DNA of 64,000 nt from Venturia oleaginea (taxonomy: Eukaryota > Ascomycota > Dothideomycetes > Venturiales > Venturiaceae). The position numbers and the translations under genes were made by a program. Of the stretch, positions 44,917 through 54,545 are shown piece after piece. Location of the stretch: contig JABMLP010000001.1 in assembly GCA_013176395.1 (NCBI GenBank), forward strand, positions 1,054,001 through 1,118,000, given 5' to 3'. Position 1 is the stretch's first letter. Each line of letters opens with the position of its first letter. The notes under the pieces were generated by a model that searched no databases, was not told where the DNA came from, and worked only from the letters and a program-made list of their open reading frames with translations.

Positions 44917-45650
44917 CCTACCGTTTTACACAAACTCTGCACCGAACCTCTTTATAGAGTGATCGGCTTTCACACCCATCAAACCGTTGAGGGATCGTAA
45001 CCCTCATGAGCTAGTGTATTCCAGCTTATTCATTTTCCTCTCACCGTTTTAGAGTTTCACAAACTCTGCTTCTGAACCTCTTTATAGAGTCTCACTTTCA
45101 AACACCACAAATCTTTCTTCATCTTCTCTACATCTCTTGGCTGCTACTGAGATTGACGTCTATCAATTGCTTTCGCATCAAAAGATGTTTTTTCCAAGAA
45201 ATTTCGTCTTAGTTAGTATGCTCCCTTCCCTGCCTCTCTCTTCACACTTCCGTTCCGCGCTCTGAGCGCTATAAGCTGGTATAGTCCAGCTTATTAAATT
45301 TCCAGATCTCTCTCTTCCGAACCTCCGAAATGGTGGGTCGGCTTTCAAACCACCACCGTTGAGCGTCTACGCATTATGCTTCTCGTTATCTGGACAAACA
45401 GTTTTGGAGTGTCGCAAACTCCACCCAAACCTCTATTTTGAGGGTCGGACAAATTACAAACCAACCAGCACCGCCAAATCCCCTCAAAGAGAGACGACGG
45501 TAGTTTAACAGCACTCTTACTCGAAAGCATCCCGAATCTCTTGTTAGATGGTCGGATTTACCGCAACTCCACACCTTTCCGAATTTCTCGACAGAAAAAA
45601 TGATTTCGCAACACCACACATCTCCGTCGATTCAGGCCGCAACGGAGAGA
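44917..45650. repeat. Diverged tandem-like array right of the palindrome
   Basis: Similar segments recur at about 44921, 45045, 45310 and 45400: a (C)CGTTTTA..ACAAACTCTG start, a GAACCTCTTTATAGAG or GAACCTC..GAAATGG middle and a GGCTTTCA(A/C)ACC end. GTTGAGGGATCGTAACCCTC at about 44985 repeats the motif left of the palindrome. Copies are too diverged for exact borders. Confidence 0.5.
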
Positions 45651-45658
45651 GACCTTGA

Positions 45659-46438
45659 CTCGATGAAGACTTCGTAACTCTCTTACCAGCTGGCTCTGTA
45701 GCCATTGAGAAGACCTCGACAAGCTTCAGAACCATACGCAAACTCCGCCGTCGCCCTCGGAACAGATCGCGCTATCCTTCAACTCCACACACAGGTCATC
45801 GAGAATTCCTTTTCTGGAATCCAACTTGGGCGCCGGAACTCGACGCGCTCTCAAGGAAAGTTCGAGTCGCTACCACTGTCTCACCGATCCCCACGAGCAA
45901 GGAGATCACTGCAATCAATCCGCGGCCGCCAATTGAGACACTTCCTGTCGCCCAGATCACTACCACAAGAACCCACGTCCGTGTTCAACGAGGACAAGTG
46001 GCGATCGACCGAACCATCCGGACAGACAAGAATTTCCTCAGCTCCTCCCGCGAGCTCGACAACCAAATAGTCAAAGGGTCTCCTCTTCAATTCGTTGTGC
46101 TGGCCAGATGGTTGCCAGCCGGAGATTGTCGTCACACATTGAATCTTCCCATTAGTGAAAGGTTTTCAGGTAAAGAGTCGGTCAAATTTGGTGACACTGG
46201 ACAGTCAAATGTGCGCTGCGAGATTTGTTTCGATGGCGACTGTTGGAACGTTCATACAGCCACGAGCACCTTCGACATGAATCTAATGGCACCGAACGAG
46301 TCCGAAACACTAAGCGCTGACTGGCCTCCCACCGCACATGTTGGGACCGAGGCCACAATACAACCAAAATATACTTCAGAGACGCAGTGGACAACTGCAA
46401 ACCCCACCACCATATCATTCATGATTTTCGTTGCCTAA
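45659..46438 (+). other. Long open frame without ATG, probable gene remnant or internal exon
   Basis: 260 codons open, ending at TAA 46436-46438. It begins LDEDFVTLLPAGSVAIEK just after an in-frame TGA and has no early ATG, so it may be an exon of a split gene or a decayed gene. Later parts: VQRGQVAIDRTIRTDKNFL, VVLARWLPAGDCRH and CEICFDGDCW. No family recognised. An ATG at 45998 would give a 146-aa product. Confidence 0.4.
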
Positions 46439-47429
46439 TCAAAGGTTTTGTACTGTTAGCGCTTCGGAGGGGGCCATGTAAATACTGTCCTGTGTAATAG
46501 CATTGCTTTTGTCGTTTGAGTCTGTTGAGGAGGATAGTGGTCAAGGCATACGTTGTTCTTGGAGTTGGAGGAAGGTGGATCAACGGCCTGAATTGAGTTG
46601 AATAGGTCCATCTTCTGGTGTATTTTGTCTGTAAATTAATGTGAAGGAAATTATGAATCTGAAGCTCTTGTTTCTTCACAGCACACAAGAAGAAATGCAT
46701 GTCAAGCCGAAGACGAAGCTGCAGTGAGTCGAAGAAAGCACAAGTCGGCTTATGACGGCGAGATGATGATGAGTGAGAAGAAAAGTGAAATTTTATCCAA
46801 GCGGAGTCGTCTCGTCTGCCCCTACCTTCGGTGGAGATAAAGAACCATCAAACCAATCAAAGATGCTCTCTGCAATGCTGACTCACGCACCACCATTTCC
46901 GGCGCAACCACGAATTGAAGTCTCGACATCCCATTCCCGTGCAAGAACAAGAACGAGATGGCATCGAGCCACTACAGATAGGCGGCCCGCGGATGGAAGG
47001 ACGGCCCCCGAGATGCTCCCTCTCTTCAACTGAGAGACAAAGGCGTTGCCAAAAACCCTCTGGCCTCCATCGGATTCTGCCGTTCGGCCAACCAGAAGCT
47101 TATCAGAAGTCCCCGCAATTATGGAATCCAACGCCACAATGCGAGTACCGCTGCCCGAGCCTGGGCGGACTCGATCCAGATTTGCGACGTCCCAACAACG
47201 TGGACCTGGTGAACATCCATGTATCAATTGTCGGCCGATTCCACCAAGCCATTGCCCTTTTGGGAAGCAGCGGCATTGACTGCGGTACCCACGATGTTTG
47301 AACGGAAAACCTCAAGAATGTACATATAAGAGCTCCCCTCCATCACCAGAACAGCTGCACTGGATCCTGACCACCCGTCTGAAGATCAATTCCTTTTCCC
47401 AGTCTTGGAACAGCAGAACCTTATCTACC
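46439..47429. other. Intergenic, purine permease promoter
   Basis: ORFs of 77-128 codons overlap on both strands without domains. No gene supported. Confidence 0.5.
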
Positions 47430-49536
47430 ATGGCTTCTCACATGGATAAGGACGATTCACCCGACGTGATCGTGCCTGGCGAGACGACACCAAAGCGAAC
47501 ATGGCGCCAAAAATTCAAGGCACTGGGAAAGGCTTTCACCACAAAGTAGGAAATTGAGGCTCTTATTGGCAACGCTGCACCGCCTAACAACTTGCAGAGA
47601 AGGATTGATTGGAACATATGATTACGCGTTCCTTTTCAAGCCCAATATCCCCTTCGTGAAAAAGGAGCGCCGAGCTGCACCATTCTTTGGACTCAATGAT
47701 CGCATGCCTGTGCTGTTAGCACTGCTACTCGGGTTTCAGCACGCGCTGGCTATGTTGGCGGGAGGTGAGTTGTGTTTCTTCTACGCAAAACGATCTTTCT
47801 GACATAGGGACGTAGTCATCACTCCTCCAATTATCCTTGGTGGTGCTGGAGGTGCCAATTTCACCACCGATGTTCAACAATACCTGGTGTCGACTTCTCT
47901 GATTGTCTGCGGTATCCTTTCCTCCATCCAGATTACCCGCTTCCATATCAAAGGAACTCCATATTTCATTGGGACAGGCTTGATTTCAGTGGTTGGAGTT
48001 TCTTTTGCCACCATTCCCGTGGCGACCGGCGCGCTGGCGCAGATGTATCAGACTGGTTTTTGCCCGACAGATGCGGCTGGGAATAAACTCCCTTGTCCTG
48101 AAGGCTACGGTAAGCTCATCGAAAATATGGTGCCCGGCCAGCAGTGCTGACTGCTATACAGGTGCAATTCTGGGAACGCAAATGTGCTGCGCTTTGATCG
48201 AAGTTCTCATGGCCTTCACTCCACCAAAGATTCTTAAAAAGGTCTTCCCACCTCTTGTAACCGGTCCTACAGTTACTTTGATTGGTATCAACTTGATCAG
48301 GACTGGTTTTCAGAACTGGGCTGGTGGAAGCGGAACATGCGCCTCTCGCCCGACCACAGGACTTTTCCGCCTTTGCCCTGACATCAACGCACCACATCCG
48401 CTTCCTTGGGGTTCTGCTGAGTTCATTGGTCTCGGGTTCCTTGTTTTCGTAACCATTATCTTCGCCGAACGCTTCGGATCGCCCATCATGAAATCTTGCT
48501 CGGTTGTTGTGGGACTTCTCATGGGTTGTATTGTGGCTGCTGCATGCGGATATTTCAACGATTCTGGTATCTCTTCTGCTCCTGTTGCCTCATTCATCTG
48601 GGTCCATACGGTAAGCTGAAACCTGCTCAAAGACAGATGATTTGCTAACAATTTCCCAGTTTCCGCTTTCCGTCTATGCTCCGATAGTGTTACCGTTGTT
48701 AGCGGTGTACATTGTTCTTGCTATGGAATCAATTGGTGACATCACAGCTACCTGTGATGTTTCCCGTCTACAAGTTGATGGCAAGCTCTTCGACTCTCGC
48801 ATCCAGGGTGGCGTTCTTGCCGACGGACTCAACGGTATCCTCGCTGGCCTCTGTACGATCACACCAATGTCTACTTTTGCTCAGGTAAGTCCAGACATCC
48901 TATTTGCACATCGCTCGAACTAACACTATCCCACAGAACAATGGTGTCATTGCTCTTACCCGTTGCGCCAACCGTACCGCTGGCTACGCATGTTGCTTCT
49001 GGCTGATTGTCATGGGGGTTTTCGCTAAATTCGCTGCTGCCGTTGTCTCCATTCCATCAGCAGTATTGGGTGGCATGACCACCTTCCTTTTCGCCGCCGT
49101 CGCCGTCTCTGGTGTTCGCATCATCTCAACCATGCACTTCACCCGCCGCAATCGCTTCGTTCTCACAGCAGCCATGTCCGTTGGACTCGGTGCTACCCTT
49201 GTTCCAACTTGGTTCTCCTATGTCTTCACATACGAAGGCGACAACCATGCCCTCGAGGGTTTCTTCAATGCAATTGAACTTGTTATGGAGACTGGCTTCG
49301 CTTGCGCAGCTTTCTTGGCTCTGATCTTGAACTTGATCCTGCCTGAGGAGATGGAGGATGAGGAGACGCCTGAGTTGACTGCCAATGAGATTGACACTCC
49401 AGCCGACCAGGTCGAGTGGAATAGGATTCGTCAGAAGGGTCAGCCTGGGTCTGATGACAGCATCATCAATGCCGAGATGCACAAGGGTGTTTCTGATGGT
49501 GTGACTACACCAGGTGTGGAGAAGAGGATCGACTAA
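47430..49536 (+). CDS. Purine (uric acid/xanthine) permease, NAT family, 616 aa
   Basis: Six exons: 47430-47545, 47598-47764, 47816-48109, 48162-48610, 48660-48884 and 48937-49536, all GT-AG and in phase. It is a plasma-membrane proton/purine symporter of the nucleobase-ascorbate transporter family, like Aspergillus UapA/UapC. About 12-14 hydrophobic segments; the TMS1 motif GFQHALAML (QH) and the NAT signature QNNGVIALTR (built across the last intron) are both present, with GIN, EFIGLGF and ESIGDITA substrate-site regions. Charged N- and C-terminal tails are cytoplasmic. Acidic C-terminal motif LPEEMEDEE. Exact substrate (uric acid, xanthine or adenine/guanine type) not decided. Start at 47430 gives MASHMDKDD; the inner Met at codon 5 is possible. 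Confidence 0.94.
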
Positions 49537-49964
49537 GGTCAGTCAAGATCCTGATGTCAACTAGGTATTCGTGATTTGAGATTGAGTCGGGAACCTTTTG
49601 CGTTTACAATGGCCGGAGGTGTTGTAGCAATGTTTTTGTTAATATTATGGTGGGTGGGAAAACGGAGAGGTGACGATGAGAAATGTTTTGGGTAGGTGCG
49701 CTGATATTCCCCTGGATTGGATGGTTGCTTGGTTGATGATTTACGCACGTTGTATACCCTGCTTTCGCTTGTATATTCCCGTGCACATGCAATGCCAGCA
49801 TTAATTGTATTGATAGAATCCATCATCACTTTCTCTCTCTCTCTCTCTCTCTCTCTCTGGGCCTCTCACTTCGACGATCTGAAGCTGCTGCCTCATCTAC
49901 AAAGCTCGAATGCCTGTCATGGGCTCCTACTCATTCCACCTACCACGAAGAATGACGGAAAAAT
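49537..49964. other. Intergenic with CT microsatellite
   Basis: A (CT)n run of about 14 units lies at about 49831-49859. Otherwise the 3' flanks of two convergent genes. Confidence 0.7.
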
Positions 49965-51575
49965 CTACAAGACAGGTCTCTGGAATTCCGGGTCAGCCTT
50001 TTCCACGTACAAGTGTTGTCCTCTCTTCAAAACCTTCACGATATCGCCGACTTTAATCACCGACCCAATCGCTTCCTTTGTGGGCACCATCTGCATCCCC
50101 AAGCTTCCAGAATCGTTTCCCGCATCAATCTTTCGATTCGCCAACAGCCACCTTTGCGGCTGAGGCTGAATTTTGGTGGAGAGAATTCCCATGTCTGGAT
50201 TGTTGGTCGGTAGAATGCACCTTGTCGTTCGGCAGGAAACTTGATACTTGTGGGCGCCGATTTGTATCAGAGTCCAGTCATCTTCGTCGAAGGGTGCGGG
50301 ACCAGAAACTGATTGTGTCAGGCTAGCAGAACAGAGATGGAGAGTCAGGTGCTTACTATAGATATTGGCGCGGTAGCGACGTGAGTCTGGAGTGTACTTT
50401 GTTGGTTGCTACCCACGAGAGCATTCTGTCTCGGTATTCATGATGCTTGACATGTTTTGAATGGAGAGTGGGTACTGCTTGGTGTTAGCAAGACAGAGTA
50501 TACGTCGAATACAAACAAAAGACCTACCGAGTCCTGGAAAGAGAGATGAGCTTGGTAACCGAGTTGCTCTCCATTTGGCGCGCATTTGTATAGATTCCGA
50601 TTCTTAGTCAAGTCGACGCGATATAGGGCTAAACGATTCGAAAGTCCTAGTTTGCCTTTAGGTACATCTTCAAAGGATCAGTGGGGAGTTGAAAGCTGGG
50701 GCAAGATCACGCTTACCTAGGGTATACCTAAGCTTATCCCATACCTCTTGTGGAATCTCCGAAGACATGTCCAAACCAGAAGGGTAGTCTCTGAAGATGG
50801 CGAAGTTATCGTTTGTGTATCCTCTCTCCCGAATCTGTTCCGCAGTAGGGCTCAATGGCACCCGGAAGGTGACAGTCAGTTCAGAATTCCAGTTCCAAGT
50901 CACCAATCTTGTGACGAACACAGACCAAACGTTCAATGCGTTCAGAGAAGGCGTGAAAGGAAATTTTACAACCAAGCATCCTCCACTCTTAACATACTCA
51001 TCCTCCTCGTCATAGTCGCGTGAATGGGGATCGGGTACCCAAATCTCACTTTTGACAAGAGTAAGTCTTGGAGTCCTTCTCTGAGTAAGACAAGTCCAGT
51101 GCTGTCGTAGATTCCACCATGCTGTCGTGCCCTTTTCTGGCTCTTCCTTGGTATTTGTATTGACCTCTTCACCGCCCTTTGGCGTCGGTTCGTACCACTG
51201 AGCAAAGCAGAATTGCCGGTCATGCTCCAGTCCATGCGCCTGGACAACACTCTCTTGCACCTCAATTGGATAAGTGCTCTTGATGGGATGATCGAAGAGG
51301 GCTTCCGCACGCCACTCATCCTTTCCGACGGTTTTGTTTTCCCTTTTCTGATATTCTATGGCGAAGTCTTTGCTCAAGTTGCGATCCCCTGGTTTTCCAA
51401 CCCGACGCATGCCCAGCGGTCCAATTCGATGGTCCCAGTACGCAGTCCAGAGTTTTCGGTAGCCGAGTGAAACGGCAACGACAATGGCTGTGAAGCCGAG
51501 AGTGTAGAAAATAGTCATTGGATCGCCTTGGAAGTCGTCTGGTGGAATTGAGGATTGTTTTGCTGGACACGACAT
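49965..51575 (-). CDS. MOSC-domain protein, mARC-like, interrupted by one in-frame TAG
   Basis: Exons 51575-50717, 50667-50528, 50474-50357 and 50308-49965; all junctions are GT-AG and in phase. An N-terminal membrane anchor (TIFYTLGFTAIVVAVSLGY) precedes the MOSC N-terminal barrel (FDHPIKSTYPIEVQES, HDRQFCFAQW) and the MOSC domain proper (YPLSIQNMSSIMNTE, RRYRANIY, SGPAPFDEDDW and CRTTRC with the likely molybdenum-ligand Cys). Such proteins bind molybdenum cofactor and reduce N-hydroxylated compounds at the outer mitochondrial membrane. One TAG (50411-50409) sits in frame after ECSRG; protein similarity continues after it. A 30-base GTGGGT..CTCCAG segment could be spliced to bypass it in phase, but that is shorter than fungal introns usually are. 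It may be a functional gene with an error, or a recent pseudogene. Confidence 0.75.
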
Positions 51576-52250
51576 GGCTGACAAGTTGCAGTGGTTATAT
51601 GGAAATGATATTGGCTCAAGGAGAGGGCGTCGGAATGGTCTTTTCCTACATTGATGATGTTTTCATACACATTGATATGATGTTGGAAAAAAGGCGCGAC
51701 CAAGTGCTACGTGATGTGTTTCAACGCCCAGGATGTCAGTTTGCTAATGACAACTTTTTCAGTGTGGCTCACGCTGGCCATACCGTCTGGGAAGACATGA
51801 ATAGTGCGCGATGGAACCATCCAGAGGTAGGACTGAGGTGAGAATTACTCGACTATTCTAAGCGAGGTAAGGACAGTGCAGTGCTCGACAGTGGATACGG
51901 TGACCGTGCTGAGTCTTTCGAATTTTTACAGGGACATGATTTCATATTCACGAGATTAATATGATAGGTATCTGGAAGAAACCCCATGTTTATGCCACTG
52001 CGTGCAATCGACAAAACTCTCATCTAAGAAAAGTAAATACTATTAAAGTTCGCCCGTCAGCCAGACAGCCAGCCCGTCACTTAAGCCAATATCAACCAGA
52101 GCTCCGCGTCAATCTTGTTTCGAAATCATAGAATCATGCCATCTCCCAAACCATGACCATAATAATCTTCAACTCCATCATAATGCCCGTCAATCAAGAT
52201 ATCCCATACACCTAGCATAGCCCATTGAATGCGCCAATTCGTTGGCCGAG
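51576..52250. other. Intergenic, no gene seen
   Basis: 5' flank of the MOSC gene and 3' flank of the small mitochondrial-type gene. Confidence 0.5.
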
Positions 52251-52627
52251 TCACAAGAGATCTCGCTGCGCAACAGACTTGCCCTCATTATGGCTCAAAG
52301 TCAAATATCCAGCCCCAAGAACCGAGACTCCAAGCAAAGTATACACAACACCGGCTTTGAAAGACTCATCGTTGGCCTCGGCCTGAGCGCGTTCGGTCAC
52401 GTTACTGAATGTGTTTGTAATGGAGAACGAAGAAGCGGATGAGGCTGAGGAATGGCGTGAACAGTGTCGAGTTGGTTGAGAAGTGGAAAATGGGCGAGAA
52501 GAGTCAGAAGACTATGGTGTACATTTGTTAGCACATGTAAATCTTGGAGTGGTTGTAGATTGTAGATCAATACCAAGGTTGCCACTCTGCGAATGGGGGC
52601 GCGAACTGATGAAGCGAGGATCGACAT
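52251..52627 (-). CDS. Small single-pass membrane protein, probably mitochondrial, 104 aa
   Basis: Exons 52627-52574 and 52511-52251, joined in phase 0 across a GTATTG to CATAG intron. The N-terminus is rich in Arg, Ser and Ala with no acidic residues for about 45 positions (MSILASSVRAPIRRVATL...), as in mitochondrial presequences. A polar helix (TERAQAEANDESFKAG) leads into one hydrophobic segment (VVYTLLGVSVLGAGYLTL) and a short polar tail ending RDLL. The length and layout suit a small inner-membrane subunit or assembly factor. No family recognised. Confidence 0.65.
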
Positions 52628-53127
52628 TGTACCTGAATCTATTCTAGGAAAGGACCTGTAATTGAAATCCAAGGTTCGGCGAATAATTGCTGCGATGACA
52701 AAAGAGTGTGCGTACCGTGTATAGAAGATGAGAAATACGGAAGGGCAAAGAGAGGTGAGCTGAGAAGGGGGAGGTAGAATCTCCGTAGCGCTCATCGAAA
52801 TCTGAAATCCGGGTTAACTTGGACCCCGGACTTCACTTGCTTGGCACGTCTATTTCCGGTATACAATACCAGGATGTGTCAGTATCCATAGGACCCTTTA
52901 TGTTTCACTTCTGACATCTGCACATAACCCTCCCCAATATCGAAGTCGTTTCGATAAAAGTCTTCCGTTCGAAGGGATTAGGGAGAACGGCCTCGAGATT
53001 CAGTAATCAGCAGCAGATCCAGTGGTTACATTGAATCGCTCTTCACAAGCCAGTATCAACCTTCAACAGCTCAAAAAAAAGAACAGCAACTCTATAACTC
53101 AAACATATGTTCTCCTCAACTCCAAAT
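52628..53127. other. Intergenic; leader shared with 42.1 kb
   Basis: 53037-53078 (CTTCACAAGCCAGTATCAAC and CTTCAACAGCTCAAA) resembles 42139-42180; see findings. Upstream flank of the decayed secreted gene. Confidence 0.5.
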
Positions 53128-53529
53128 ATGTCATTGCTACTTTACCTCTTGTCAGCTATCCTTGCTATGCAGCAAGTTTCTGGATCTGCTCTCATCCATC
53201 CTCCCAATAACAATTTTGGACTCCCTGTTCCAGAAGCTACCTCCGTATAGCCGGGCCTTAGCGTACTTGCGGGAAATGCGTGAAAGAGGGGTGGCTAACT
53301 AAGGTACGTTAAACTTGCATACTATGAGTCTATATTTCTTTAGTGCAGAAGCTTCTAGGCTAATAAAATAATGATATAGAGAACCAATTGTGGTGGCAAA
53401 TATACCAGGGAATGCGATACTATATGCTACAAAAGTAATGTTCAGAAAGGTCTTCAGATCTGCTGCGTATGTTATACCTCCCCAATCTTAGGGGCCGCAC
53501 TAACCTTTTCGTAGACCGCCCAATGTTAA
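53128..53529 (+). pseudogene. Small secreted cysteine-rich gene, decayed (relative of the 62.0 kb gene)
   Basis: Three exon-like blocks: 53128-53303, 53380-53466 and 53515-53529, with GTACGT and GTATGT donors and TAG acceptors. The signal peptide MSLLLYLLSAILAMQQVSGS and the following PPNNN region match the 62.0 kb gene. After EATSV the frame meets TAG, and the homologous CGKCVKEGWLTK block is one base out of frame with another TAG before it. Exon 2 (TNCGG ... ECDTICY ... ICC) and exon 3 are intact. A loss of about 20 bases in exon 1, relative to the intact relative, explains the break. Confidence 0.7.
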
Positions 53530-53563
53530 CGGAGCAGCCCCCTTCCACCAGGTAGGAGAGGAG

Positions 53564-54545
53564 ATGGCAGCAGGAGCGCAGAACAACCGTTTTGAGCCTC
53601 TATCATCAGAATTATCATCTCCATCGCCTCAATTAAGCCGAACCACCTCCACACCGTCGCAATCCAACACTGCCCAACATTACCGCACCATCGCTTTACG
53701 TGTCGCAACATTTCCCCAACCATGGGATGATAATAACGTGCCTATAAAACAGCTAGCAACCTGTGGCTTCATATATTTTGGGAAAGAAGACACCCGCGAA
53801 GACTTGTGTTACTGCCATGTCTGTGACGAAGCAATTGGAGTAGGACAACCGGAAGAACCTACCACCAACAATGACCTCCTACACCTACACAATTCCGAAT
53901 GCCTTCTTGCCGATACACTATACGACATTCTCATCGATTGCGATTTCTATATTGCTCCTGCTGCCACTCCTGCTGCCACTCCTGCCACTACTCCTGCCGC
54001 CGCTCCCACCGTCGCTCCTACCACTGCCCCCGCTGGCCCTCCGGCCACTCCTCCTACCACTTTCGCTACCACATCCTCTCCAGAACACGTCCTCCAACAA
54101 GACCAAGCCAACCGCCTATACTATCCACACACAACTGGCGCAATCTCAAACTTCCGCGACAACTGTACAATACCAGTCATCCTCACATTCAATCCCGTCG
54201 TCTCCGCCGCTGACTACCGCCCTACCTAAGCCATCATACGCGTCCGTTGCAGCATCTCCTCCTAAGAGAAACCAGAAGTCACCGCCGTCTACCATACGCC
54301 ATTCCCAACCTTACCGCTCCCCAGCATCACCAAGTCCACCGCGCTTCCAACCCCAAGAAACATCTTCCCCAATACTTTCAGTAAAAGATCTCTCCCGTCG
54401 TTTCCATAACAGGCCAAATCCGTTCTCCCAAGAACGACTTAATGCCCAACAACCAGTCATTCGAAACTTGCATGCTATCGCAGATCTTTTGGAGAGCCAG
54501 ACGTACAAACCAGGACAAGGAACCTGGCTGTGCGACAGCCCTTAA
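53564..54545 (+). CDS. BIR-like zinc-domain ORF with frame-shifted C-terminal part
   Basis: The first frame (53564-54229, 221 codons) starts MAAGAQNNRFEPLSSE. Residues about 45-120 match a BIR domain: RVATFPQPWDDN, LATCGFIYFGKEDTRED, CYCHVC, then H and C in LHLHNSEC. This gives the CxxC...H...C zinc set. An Ala/Thr/Pro repeat follows. The +1 frame then stays open to 54545 with KPSYASVAASPPKR, VKDLSRRFHNRPNPF and VIRNLHAIADLLESQ, which reads like continued protein. So the ORF is probably frame-shifted or spliced. NRFxPLSS and SYASVAA resemble retrotransposon gag starts, which would make it a mobile-element protein. BIR proteins otherwise act in chromosome passenger or apoptosis-inhibitor roles. 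Uncertain. Confidence 0.5.
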
